From Ruminococcaceae bacterium UBA1236 (lineage in GTDB: Bacteria; Bacillota; Clostridia; Oscillospirales; Acutalibacteraceae), in contig DBWO01000042.1 in the NCBI GenBank assembly GCA_002309055.1, forward strand, positions 22,512 to 32,363: 9,852 nt of DNA, written 5' to 3'. A program made the translations under genes and the position numbers. Numbering within the stretch: the first letter of the stretch is position 1; every line of letters begins with the position of its first letter. Of this stretch, positions 1 through 6,479 are shown piece after piece. The notes under the pieces are model-generated. The model was not told the origin of the DNA, searched no databases, and saw only the letters and a program-made list of their open reading frames with translations.

Positions 1-1118
1 GTGATATTCAGTGGTCCGAGCCCACGGCGGACGGCTTCGGCTATCACAACTTTTATCCGCTGTGTATGGATGAATTTTCGCGCCTTATTCCCGCTCCGAA
101 CAGGTTCCCTTCCTCCGCCGGGGGAAAGGGCTTCGGCCCGATTGCGGATTATATTCACTCGCTCGGGCTTAAATTCGGCATTCATATTATGAGAGGCATC
201 CCGAGGCAGGCGGTGCACGCGAACGCTCCCACCGTTACTCCCGGCGTTACCGCGCGCGATATTGCCCTGCAGTTTTCCGTTTGCCCGTGGAACACAGATA
301 TGTACGGCGTGAATTATGAGGCGAAGGGAGCTCAGGAGTACTATAATTCCATATTTGAGCTTTACGCTTCCTGGGGCGTTGACTATATTAAATGCGACGA
401 TATAGCCAACACCGAGTTTCTGCCGCATAACCCCTATTCCGCCCGCAAAGAGATTGAAATGATAAGAAAGGCGATTGACCTTTGCGGCAGAGATATGGTG
501 CTCTCCCTCTCACCCGGACCCGCGCCTTTTGATGAGCGTGAGCATCTTGCCGAAAACGCCAATATGTGGCGCATAACAGGCGATTTCTGGGACAGCTGGG
601 ACAGAATCCACGATATGTTTGACCGCTGCCTTCTCTGGCAGGACTGTGTTGCCGAGCATTCGTGGCCGGACTGCGATATGCTGCCGATAGGCCACATAAA
701 GCTTTGCGAAGACGGCGGCAGATACACAAACTTCACTCACGATGAGCAGATAACGCTTATGACCCTCTGGTGCATTTTCCGCTCGCCTCTTATGATAGGC
801 GCCGAAATGCGCGACAATGATGATTTCACCCTCTCTCTGCTCACAAACGCGGAGCTTATCGAGGTGCTTCGGAAGTCGCACGGCGCGAGGCAGGCATACC
901 GAAACGAAACAGACGGCAAGGGCGAAATCATCTGGAAAGCTCAGGGCGAAAACTGCGAATATACAGCCCTTTTCAACACGGACGACACGGAACGTGAAAT
1001 AGCGTTTACCTGCCCGGCAAAAACAGTGCGCGACATCTGGGCGCACAGGGAAATTGAAAATAAAGGGAGCTTAACCGTGCCCGCGCACGGAGCGGCCCTG
1101 ATAAAAGCGGTGAAATAA
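1..1118 (+). CDS. GH27 alpha-galactosidase-like glycosidase (5' end outside window)
   Basis: Partial gene. The reading frame is open from base 3, starting DIQWSEPTADGFGYHN, so the first ATG in frame (66) is internal and the start lies upstream. The protein belongs to the retaining clan GH-D family GH27, which removes terminal alpha-galactose (some members beta-L-arabinopyranose) from glycans. Visible signatures are RFPSS followed by LGLKFGIHIMRGIPRQAV, then WGVDYIKCDD, where the first Asp after Cys (bases 396-398) aligns with the GH27 nucleophile, and WRITGDFWDSW, where Asp 582-584 aligns with the acid/base of human GLA (WRNFADIDDSW). RSPLMIGAEM closes the barrel. The last roughly 80 residues form the usual beta-sandwich, ending PAHGAALIKAVK. 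About 372 codons are present, so perhaps 40-80 N-terminal residues are missing and a signal peptide cannot be judged. One base separates the stop from the metallophosphatase ATG, which indicates an operon. Exact substrate is inferred only at family level. Confidence 0.9.
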   Translation, partial: DIQWSEPTADGFGYHNFYPLCMDEFSRLIPAPNRFPSSAGGKGFGPIADYIHSLGLKFGIHIMRGIPRQAVHANAPTVTPGVTARDIALQFSVCPWNTDMYGVNYEAKGAQEYYNSIFELYASWGVDYIKCDDIANTEFLPHNPYSARKEIEMIRKAIDLCGRDMVLSLSPGPAPFDEREHLAENANMWRITGDFWDSWDRIHDMFDRCLLWQDCVAEHSWPDCDMLPIGHIKLCEDGGRYTNFTHDEQITLMTLWCIFRSPLMIGAEMRDNDDFTLSLLTNAELIEVLRKSHGARQAYRNETDGKGEIIWKAQGENCEYTALFNTDDTEREIAFTCPAKTVRDIWAHREIENKGSLTVPAHGAALIKAVK

Positions 1119-1119
1119 A

Positions 1120-2748
1120 ATGAATGAGAGACAGCCCAATTACCGCCTCGCTGAGAGGACGCCCGACCACATAATGGTGAGCATCTATGACGACCCGAGG
1201 CATTCAATGGCAATCACCTGGCGCACGAGTACCGATGTGCCGGGCGGATATGTGCTGTTTAACGCGGACGGCTGTGAGCCCGTGAGAGTTGACGCCGTGA
1301 ATAAGGAATTCAAAAGCGACATCAACACCTCAATTATCCATTTTGTCCGCCTGTCCGGTCTTGAGAGCGGCACAAGGTATTATTACACCTGCGGCAGCGA
1401 TGAGGAGAGAAGCGACGAGTTTTACTTTGAAACCCAGGAGGATAATCTCGAAAAATTCTCTTTCATTTGCATCTCCGACCATCAGAAGGACGATGACCAC
1501 TATAACCCCGATTATTCCGCGCTGAACGCTTTTCTCAAGGGCGTGCTCAAAGAGCACCCGGAGGTTAAGTTCATTTACACCGCGGGCGATAACACCAACA
1601 ACGGTCAGCACGAAATCCAGTGGAACGCGATGTATGAGGGCATGAAAGGCATAATCGAATACCGCCCTTATATGATGACCTGCGGCAACCACGACAACAG
1701 AGGATTTGAAATTTATTTCCCCGAGGAAAAGAACAGATATTATGCCGAGCCCGCCGAGTTCTTCAACACTCAGCACGAGCTCTCTTACCCCAAAAACGGG
1801 CCCGAGGGCTGGCAGACGGAAAATTACTCGTTTGATTACGGCAACGCGCATTTCAACGTTTTCGGCGTGAATGAGCCGGAGCTTGTAAATGAGTGGGCCG
1901 CCCGAGATATAGACGCGTCGGATAAAACCTGGAAGTTCGGCGCCTACCATTTCCCGATTTATTATTCGGGCCCCAACCTGTCAAATGATGACGGCTACCC
2001 GATGATGAGGGAGTGTATGGAAAAGCTTGATGTGCTTTTCTCGGGGCACGAGCATAATTTCTCAAGGAGCTACCCCATTAAGAACGAGGAGCTCTTTGAC
2101 AGGCCCTCGCAGGGCACGGTGCACTATGAACTGGCAAACGGCAACTTTAACCCGCCCGGCACCAAAACCTGTGACAAAATCTGGCACTGCTCCTTCTATC
2201 CCGATGAGGAGAAGGTGGCCGCCTACGCGCTTGTTGAGATAGACGGCAAAAGGGCAAAATTCACCTCGAAGCTCAGCGACGGCAGGATAATTGACGAATG
2301 CGTTATCGATAAGGAAAAGGATGAGATACTCCCCAGGCGTATAGCTCCCGTTTTCGGCAAGGGCAGAACCCGCACTTACTATAAGGGCGTTGACCTCGGT
2401 CTTGCCGCGTCCGAAATCCCACCGGTTGAAAAGGACGGCGTGTGGTACATCGCGGCCGGCACGCTTGTTTCCGTTATCGGCGGAGACACCAAACGTGAAA
2501 AAGGGAAAATGACACTTGAAATTTACGGCAGGAAGGCCGTTTACACCGAGGGCAGCAATGTTGCCGTGACGGATAAAGGCGATATTGCGCTCGGGGGCGA
2601 AGTGTTCAGAGGCAGCTGCTCTCAGCTGTTTGTGCCGCTTGACAGCTTCTGCAGGATATTCGGCATGAAATGGGCCTACGCGAAGAGAAATAACTTCATT
2701 ACCATAGAAAGCTCAAACGAAAGCCATCCCGTACCGGAGCAGCCGTAA
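1120..2748 (+). CDS. Purple-acid-phosphatase-like metallophosphoesterase with C-terminal stalk-like domain
   Basis: A 542-residue calcineurin-like metallophosphoesterase, probably hydrolysing phosphomonoesters. Residues about 15-105 resemble the fibronectin-III-like N-terminal domain of purple acid phosphatases (TPDHIMVSIYDDPRHSM, then AITWRT). The dimetal motifs follow in order: SDHQ (D120, Q122), AGDN (D157), GNHD (N190, H191), AYHFP (H277) and SGHEHNFSR (H310, H312). The first block is D-x-Q instead of the commoner D-x-H or D-x-G; D-x-Q also occurs in CPPED1-like members. Residues about 435-532 (DGVWYIAAGTLV, then LFVPLDSFCRIFGMKW and ITIES) look like a copper-amine-oxidase N-terminal or stalk repeat, typical of Firmicute cell-surface proteins. 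There is no signal peptide: the N-terminus MNERQPNYRLAERT is hydrophilic, which is odd for both domains. The start is fixed by one-base spacing to the GH27 stop, with a weak GGTGA ribosome binding site inside that gene. Natural substrate is unknown. Confidence 0.85.
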   Translation: MNERQPNYRLAERTPDHIMVSIYDDPRHSMAITWRTSTDVPGGYVLFNADGCEPVRVDAVNKEFKSDINTSIIHFVRLSGLESGTRYYYTCGSDEERSDEFYFETQEDNLEKFSFICISDHQKDDDHYNPDYSALNAFLKGVLKEHPEVKFIYTAGDNTNNGQHEIQWNAMYEGMKGIIEYRPYMMTCGNHDNRGFEIYFPEEKNRYYAEPAEFFNTQHELSYPKNGPEGWQTENYSFDYGNAHFNVFGVNEPELVNEWAARDIDASDKTWKFGAYHFPIYYSGPNLSNDDGYPMMRECMEKLDVLFSGHEHNFSRSYPIKNEELFDRPSQGTVHYELANGNFNPPGTKTCDKIWHCSFYPDEEKVAAYALVEIDGKRAKFTSKLSDGRIIDECVIDKEKDEILPRRIAPVFGKGRTRTYYKGVDLGLAASEIPPVEKDGVWYIAAGTLVSVIGGDTKREKGKMTLEIYGRKAVYTEGSNVAVTDKGDIALGGEVFRGSCSQLFVPLDSFCRIFGMKWAYAKRNNFITIESSNESHPVPEQP

Positions 2749-2775
2749 AAAAAGCTCACCCGGAGAGGAATAAGT

Positions 2776-2812
2776 AAAAAAAGCGCGGGGCTCAATCGGG
2801 CCCCGGCGTTTT
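2776..2812. terminator. Bidirectional intrinsic terminator between convergent genes
   Basis: GCGCGGGGC (2783-2791) pairs with GCCCCGGCG (2800-2808), leaving one bulged G on each side. Seven A residues precede the stem (2776-2782) and four T residues follow it, so both strands end in a U tract. It sits 28 bases after the metallophosphatase stop and just beyond the GH35 stop at 2816, and serves both genes. Confidence 0.8.
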
Positions 2813-2815
2813 AGT

Positions 2816-3811
2816 TTATGGCTTTTTCGTTCCGGAAAGGGCTTCCGGCGCAATTCGTATTCTGAATTCTTCCTTTGCCGCCACCCCGCTGAGCCGGAGC
2901 GCCCTTCCTTTTTCAAACTTAAGCGGCTCATCCAGAAAGACAGGCGCACCCTGAGTCAGAGCAAAGATGCGAAGAAGCATTTTTCCCGGGAAATCCCATC
3001 TTTTAAGCCCGATTTCCCATTTTTCGCCCCGGTAATAATCGTCGGCTGCCTTTCGGCCGTCAATGAACAATTCCGCCCGGTCGCCTTCGTAATCCACCGT
3101 AAGAAAAACGTCGTCTCCCGTAACCGTTCCGTCAAGATGAAGCTCATATTCGCGGTAAAGATCACTGACCTGCATAAGAGGAACCACGCGCAGTTTTATG
3201 TCCGATCCGGGAAGCGGAAGGGTGTAATGCGACGGCTCGTTTCCGCTTTCACCGCCGGAATCCGGCAGAGCGGGGTGGATTTTCAGTTCAATGTCTTCCC
3301 GGGCAAGGCAGAAGACGCCTTCCCGCGTTTCAATGACCGGCTGCTTGCAGATAATAAGATATTCGTCGTCAAACTGTACTTTGACGGCGTTTTTTGCGTC
3401 TTCACGGGAAAGGGTCAGAATTTTCGCGGGGCTCCCGTTCCAGCGGTAATGCGGATCGCGGTCGGCATAAAAGACGAAGCCGTCGCGAAGTCTGCAAAGC
3501 GGCGTTGCCTCGGCGCTTATCAGCTCCGTTTCCCCAAGCGCCATATGAAATGGGAAAAATAAGTATTCGCCCGGAAGAATGTCTGTCGGCGGAAAACGGA
3601 CATCTCCTGCGCAAAGGCAGACATTTTCGTGCTTTTTCATTTTTCTTCGGCGTTGGTAGTTGTTTATGAAAAGAAAACCGCTTTTTCCGTCGGTCCTGAC
3701 AGCCGTGCGAAGGGTCAGCGTGTCCTCGGGGTCGCGCGGACTGCCGGCAGGAATGACGGCATCCATCGGCGCAAGGGTTTCGCCGAAATCCCTGAGGAAC
3801 ATGGAAAGCAT
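2816..3811 (-). CDS. GH35 C-terminal portion after the premature stop (beta-sandwich domains)
   Basis: The frame continues open from 3931 to the TAA at 2816-2818; 3811 is only the first ATG within it. It encodes the non-catalytic part of the GH35 protein: MLSMFLRDFGETLAPM, the GFLFINNYQRRRKMKKH linker strand typical of bacterial GH35 enzymes, and beta-rich domains including VFLTVDYEGDRAELFIDGRK and W-containing strands near the end. These domains pack against the barrel in family structures and often shape the substrate pocket. No ribosome binding site precedes the ATG at 3811 (upstream is CTTCCGCGAGATACGT), so independent translation is unlikely. An automatic annotation would probably list it as a separate hypothetical or beta-galactosidase gene; I regard it as the 3' half of one interrupted gene. 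Confidence 0.65.
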   Translation of the reverse strand: MLSMFLRDFGETLAPMDAVIPAGSPRDPEDTLTLRTAVRTDGKSGFLFINNYQRRRKMKKHENVCLCAGDVRFPPTDILPGEYLFFPFHMALGETELISAEATPLCRLRDGFVFYADRDPHYRWNGSPAKILTLSREDAKNAVKVQFDDEYLIICKQPVIETREGVFCLAREDIELKIHPALPDSGGESGNEPSHYTLPLPGSDIKLRVVPLMQVSDLYREYELHLDGTVTGDDVFLTVDYEGDRAELFIDGRKAADDYYRGEKWEIGLKRWDFPGKMLLRIFALTQGAPVFLDEPLKFEKGRALRLSGVAAKEEFRIRIAPEALSGTKKP

Positions 3812-3931
3812 ACGTATCTCGCGGAAGCTTTCGGCAATGCTTCCGTATTCACGTATCGGAGCCTGAAAATCATAGGACAGCGCTGGAAGGTCACAGCTGT
3901 TTCCGACCGATTTGCTCTCCTGAAGGGTGTA

Positions 3932-4837
3932 TTATTCGCCCACAGGATTCGTTCCACCGTGAAAAACATAGTAGCCGAGAAGATTTGCGCCGCTTCCGAG
4001 CCGTATCAGTGATGCTGCGCCAATGTCCTGCGCGCTCACGCGCGGCCTGCGGTTATATGTGACCTGAAGACCGCCGCCGAGCTCCGCCGTAAGGAAGGGG
4101 AACAGAGAAGGGTCGAAAAGGTATTTTCCAATGTTCGGAAGATGCTCCTTGTCCGCGAAGATGAAGCAGTCGTTTGCCGGAAGCTCTTCAATTGAGGAAT
4201 GCCACGGCTCCTCAACGTATCCTCCGCTTACGGGAAGAAGATCGCCGATGTAGCTGCTCCAGCCCGTTGCTGTCCAAAGCGGAACGTCAAAGCCGATTTC
4301 CTTCGCGATTTTTGTGAGGGTACGGATGTGCTCATCGCCGCATCCGCTTCCGCTTTTTGAGTATTCGTTTTCAATCTGAAGCCCGATGACGGGACCGCCG
4401 TTTTTATGAAGGTCGCCTTCTACCTGTTCAAAAAGAGATGACCAGAAGCGGCGTACTTCCGTGAGATAAGCGGGATCATTGCTTCTCAGATGCATATCCG
4501 ATTCAAGAAGTCTGTCCGGAAACCCGCCGTGCCTTGCCTCACCGTGACACCACGGGCCGGGACGCAGAAAGGCGAGAAGGCCGGCCTCGCCGCAGCAGTT
4601 CAAAAATAAGTGAATGTCTCGGTCACCGTCCCAGTGAAGGCTGCCGTTTATATCTTCGTGATGATTCCAAAAAATATAGGTCGAAACAATCCCTACTCCG
4701 CCGGCTTTCATTTTTTCAAGTTCTTCAAGCCAGTAACGGTGCGGATAACGGGAAAAATGAAATTCGCCCATTACCGGCAGCCAGGGCTTTCCGTCTTTGG
4801 TAAGATGCTGTTTTGTCCATCCGTAAGTGCTTTTCAT
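3932..4837 (-). CDS. GH35 N-terminal portion: TIM-barrel catalytic domain up to the premature stop
   Basis: The 301 residues translated before the internal TAA cover nearly all of the GH35 catalytic barrel, which cleaves terminal beta-galactose. GEFHFSRYP (residues 24-32) is the family entry motif. GGPVIGLQIENEYS carries the predicted acid/base E158, and FLTAELGGG carries the predicted nucleophile E252, by alignment with human GLB1 (NEYG and NSE motifs). HGGTNPVGE ends the fragment. There is no signal peptide, so the intact enzyme would be cytoplasmic and act on imported oligosaccharides. The start is supported by AAGGAG (4847-4852) nine bases upstream. The translated product would lack the last barrel helix and all C-terminal beta domains, so by itself it is probably unstable or inactive. 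Confidence 0.75.
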   Translation of the reverse strand: MKSTYGWTKQHLTKDGKPWLPVMGEFHFSRYPHRYWLEELEKMKAGGVGIVSTYIFWNHHEDINGSLHWDGDRDIHLFLNCCGEAGLLAFLRPGPWCHGEARHGGFPDRLLESDMHLRSNDPAYLTEVRRFWSSLFEQVEGDLHKNGGPVIGLQIENEYSKSGSGCGDEHIRTLTKIAKEIGFDVPLWTATGWSSYIGDLLPVSGGYVEEPWHSSIEELPANDCFIFADKEHLPNIGKYLFDPSLFPFLTAELGGGLQVTYNRRPRVSAQDIGAASLIRLGSGANLLGYYVFHGGTNPVGE

Positions 4838-5014
4838 ATTGCTTTACTCCTTTGCAATTATCGTAACACAGCCGGCGGCGGAAAACAAGCCGGTATTGGT
4901 ATTTATAAGCCGGAATTCGCTTCTCCGGCTGACGGCGCCGTTTTCCCCTTTCGTGAAAAACTCCGTGAATAAAAAGTGAAAAAGCGGCAGAGTTATTCAC
5001 ACCCCCTTAAAAAA
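4838..5014 (-). promoter_or_regulatory. GH35 leader region with ribosome binding site and direct repeat
   Basis: No gene is seen here. On the minus strand AAGGAG (4847-4852) lies nine bases before the GH35 ATG. A weak sigma-A-like pair, TTGTTT (4883-4888) and TACGAT (4860-4865) with a 17-base spacer, would start transcription almost at the ribosome binding site, so I do not claim it firmly. On the plus strand AAGCCGGTATT (4887-4897) and AAGCCGGAATT (4907-4917) form a direct repeat with a 20-base period, overlapping or just upstream of the possible promoter, which could be an operator. TTATTCACA (4993-5001, +) and TTATTCACG (4964-4972, -) resemble DnaA boxes. Confidence 0.4.
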
Positions 5015-5106
5015 TACTATTCAAGACCGGTAAAAAGTACTATTCAAGACCGGTAAAAAGTACTATTCAAGACCGGTAAAAATTACTGTTCAAGACCGGT
5101 AAAAAG
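5015..5106. repeat. Four tandem copies of a 23-bp repeat
   Basis: Copies lie at 5015-5037, 5038-5060, 5061-5083 and 5084-5106, with no spacer. Copies 1 and 2 are identical; copy 3 differs at its last base and copy 4 by one base (TACTGTT for TACTATT). Each carries the palindrome ACCGGT, at 5026, 5049, 5072 and 5095, exactly 23 bases apart; AGTACT, also a palindrome, spans the junctions at 5036 and 5059. An A tract precedes the first copy and AGTACC follows the last. TTTACCGGTC at 5202-5211 repeats ten bases of the unit in inverted orientation. The 23-bp period is a little over two helical turns, so a protein could bind every copy on roughly one face. It could be an operator array, a variable-number repeat or a remnant of a mobile element; the sequence does not decide. 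Confidence 0.85.
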
Positions 5107-5250
5107 TACCGGGAATATATACTGATATATAAATACTGATTAATAAATACTTACATAGTTATTAATGTCGCACGACTGATTTCCTTCCGGAGGCATTACG
5201 CTTTACCGGTCGAAAGTTCAGTTGACAGCTGTGCGGCGTTATGCCGGCAT
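5107..5250. other. AT-rich intergenic segment with 14-bp tandem repeat
   Basis: No gene is seen. ATACTGATATATAA (5119-5132) and ATACTGATTAATAA (5133-5146) are tandem 14-base units differing at two positions, and a third unit starts ATACTTA (5147). The stretch from 5114 to about 5166 is markedly richer in A and T than its surroundings. The remainder (5167-5250) is ordinary in composition and holds the inverted ACCGGT-containing match at 5202-5211. Confidence 0.55.
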
Positions 5251-5283
5251 AAAAAAGGAGCTCACCGCGAAGGTGAGCTCTTT
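5251..5283 (-). terminator. Intrinsic terminator of the M28/alkaline phosphatase operon
   Basis: GAGCTCACC (5258-5266) and GGTGAGCTC (5272-5280) form a perfect 9-bp stem with a five-base loop. Read on the minus strand the hairpin is followed by CTTTTTT (5251-5257). It begins 14 bases after the alkaline phosphatase stop codon. Confidence 0.9.
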
Positions 5284-5296
5284 GATATTTGTTATG

Positions 5297-6466
5297 TCAG
5301 CCGGCGATTGACGCTTTGGCGGCGTCAAACAGGGCTTTGAAAAGTTCTGCCGGGAATGCGAAGTTCAGCTTCGTTTCAGGGAATCTGCCTGTACGGCCGA
5401 GTTTCTTCGCTATGAATTTCGCTACCTCAACATTCTTGACCGCCTGTCCGTCCTTCACAAGGTCATCCGCGCCGAAAACACGCAGGGGCACATCGGCGTT
5501 CGTGTGGCTGCCCGTGGTGTATTCATATGACTTGGTCTCTTCGTTATAGGTGATTCCGCCCGTTTCGTGGTCTGCCGTAACAATCACTATCGTGTTGCCG
5601 TCTCTCCGGGCAAATTCGGTTGCGGTCTCAATCGCTTTGTCAAACTCAAGCAGGGATTTCATCATTCCCTCCTTGTTGTTGCTGTGGCTGTTTTTGTCAA
5701 TGTGCGCGCCCTCAACCATAAGGAAGAAGCCGTCTTCATTGTCAAGGTTTTCAATTGCCATTCCGGTGAGTGTGCTCAGGGGAGCGTCATTTTCCGCGCC
5801 TGTGTCATAATAAATATTCCCGCCGATTGCCGCGAATGAACGCTCTCCGTTTTTAACTTCGGTAAGCTCCGTCATCGTCTGAGCGTAGGTCCAGCCGGCT
5901 TTTTCAAAGTCTTCTTTCACGCTGTATCCGCCGTCTGCCGCCCATATTAGGTCGAGCCCGCAGTCCTTCTGCTGCGCGGTTATTTCCTCAGCAAGCTCTC
6001 TCTTATAGGTGTGCACGCTGAAGCCCGCGGGGGTCGCGCCCGAGTTAAGGTCCGATGTAACTATGCCGGCGCGCTTTCCGAGCGACTTTGCTATTTCGCT
6101 CACATTTGTGTATGTACAGATGTTTGCGCCGTATCCGTCTATCAGCAGCGCGAGTTCGCCGAGGTTGCTGTTAAAGACTCTTTTGCCGCATGAGAGCGCC
6201 GTTGCGCCCGCCGCGGAGTCCGTCAGGCCGCTGAGAGAATCGGTCTGCGAATATCCCTGATAGGGGAGCGTGTCCATAAACAGTTCTTCGCCTGTTTCCA
6301 CCTTTGTCCATTCAAGGGAGTTCGGGCCCATTCCGTCGCCGATAAGCAGGATAACATTTTTTACGTTCTGCGGCAGCACTATGGCGTAAACCGCAGGAGT
6401 CAGGCAGGCAATAACCATAATGAGCGCGATTATTGCCGCCGTAATCTTTTTTGATGCCGTTTTCAT
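5297..6466 (-). CDS. Exported PhoA-type alkaline phosphatase
   Basis: A 389-residue alkaline phosphatase that releases inorganic phosphate from phosphomonoesters outside the cell. The N-terminus has a lysine-containing head and hydrophobic core. Cleavage after PAVYA (28) is plausible, but VIAC (18-21) also fits a lipobox, so it may instead be a membrane-anchored lipoprotein. Family motifs in order: LIGDGMG (metal ligand D44), TDSAAGATA (D83 and the phosphorylated serine S84), LNSGATPAGF, VEGAHIDKNSH (E252, D257, K258, H261), VTADHETGG (D299, H300) and GSHTNADVP (H321). E. coli residues D51, D101/S102, E322, D327/K328, H331, D369/H370 and H412 all have counterparts. The position of E. coli D153 is G143, while T145 matches T155, so the third, magnesium site may differ. 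AAAGGTGA (6471-6478) overlaps the TAA of the upstream peptidase gene and places its start ten bases after that stop: a coupled operon. Confidence 0.93.
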   Translation of the reverse strand: MKTASKKITAAIIALIMVIACLTPAVYAIVLPQNVKNVILLIGDGMGPNSLEWTKVETGEELFMDTLPYQGYSQTDSLSGLTDSAAGATALSCGKRVFNSNLGELALLIDGYGANICTYTNVSEIAKSLGKRAGIVTSDLNSGATPAGFSVHTYKRELAEEITAQQKDCGLDLIWAADGGYSVKEDFEKAGWTYAQTMTELTEVKNGERSFAAIGGNIYYDTGAENDAPLSTLTGMAIENLDNEDGFFLMVEGAHIDKNSHSNNKEGMMKSLLEFDKAIETATEFARRDGNTIVIVTADHETGGITYNEETKSYEYTTGSHTNADVPLRVFGADDLVKDGQAVKNVEVAKFIAKKLGRTGRFPETKLNFAFPAELFKALFDAAKASIAG

Positions 6467-6470
6467 TTTA

Positions 6471-6479
6471 TCACCTTTA
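6471..6479 (-). promoter_or_regulatory. Ribosome binding site overlapping the upstream stop codon
   Basis: On the minus strand TAAAGGTGATAAAATG contains the peptidase stop TAA (6477-6479), whose two A residues begin the Shine-Dalgarno sequence AAAGG, seven bases before the phosphatase ATG. A terminating ribosome would cover the start site, which suggests translational coupling. Confidence 0.7.

Larger units (their letters stand above)
2816..4837 (-). pseudogene. GH35 beta-galactosidase-like gene interrupted by one in-frame TAA
   Basis: Read as one unit this is a 674-codon gene for a GH35 glycosidase, a normal length for the family. Both halves are in the same frame (4837 minus 3811 is a multiple of three), and the only interruption is TAA at 3932-3934. 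Immediately before it the protein reads FHGGTNPVGE; immediately after, in the same frame, it reads YTLQESKSVGNS, then ALSYDFQAPIREYG. This is the order seen in intact relatives, where GGTNPxGK is followed by TLQES and SYDFxAPIxEYG. It is therefore a nonsense change, not a frameshift or a fusion. The rest of the gene keeps conserved motifs and no other stop, so the lesion is recent, a sequencing or assembly error, or, less likely, recoded. TAA ends several neighbouring genes, which argues against genome-wide reassignment. Confidence 0.8.

Noticed and set aside
510..1046. 178-codon minus-strand ORF opposite GH27
   Set aside because: It is antisense to a clearly recognised gene, with no ribosome binding site or family resemblance.
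1330..1950. 206-codon hydrophobic-looking minus-strand ORF opposite the metallophosphatase
   Set aside because: It mirrors the coding bias of the real gene on the other strand; no recognisable domain.
3932..3934. Recoded stop (selenocysteine, pyrrolysine or genome-wide TAA reassignment)
   Set aside because: Selenocysteine uses TGA and pyrrolysine TAG. TAA ends the GH27, metallophosphatase, M28, C1A and GH35 frames here, so it is a normal stop in this genome.
3715..3969. Frameshift joining the two GH35 halves, or a separate small minus-strand gene of 84 codons
   Set aside because: The two halves are in the same frame, separated by one TAA. The conserved motifs after the stop are in that frame, and the 84-codon frame resembles nothing.
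3137..4012. Plus-strand ORFs of 127-141 codons across the GH35 3' half
   Set aside because: They are shadows of the GH35 reading frame on the opposite strand, which shows conserved family motifs.
4725..5000. 91-codon minus-strand ORF running into the GH35 gene
   Set aside because: It overlaps the GH35 start in another frame, crosses its ribosome binding site, is basic and repetitive, and shows no start signal.
5015..5106. CRISPR array
   Set aside because: The repeats abut with no spacers and no cas genes are present.
5222..5250. Plus-strand promoter with TTGACA at 5222-5227
   Set aside because: No acceptable -10 box lies 16-18 bases downstream, and there is no plus-strand gene before 8020.
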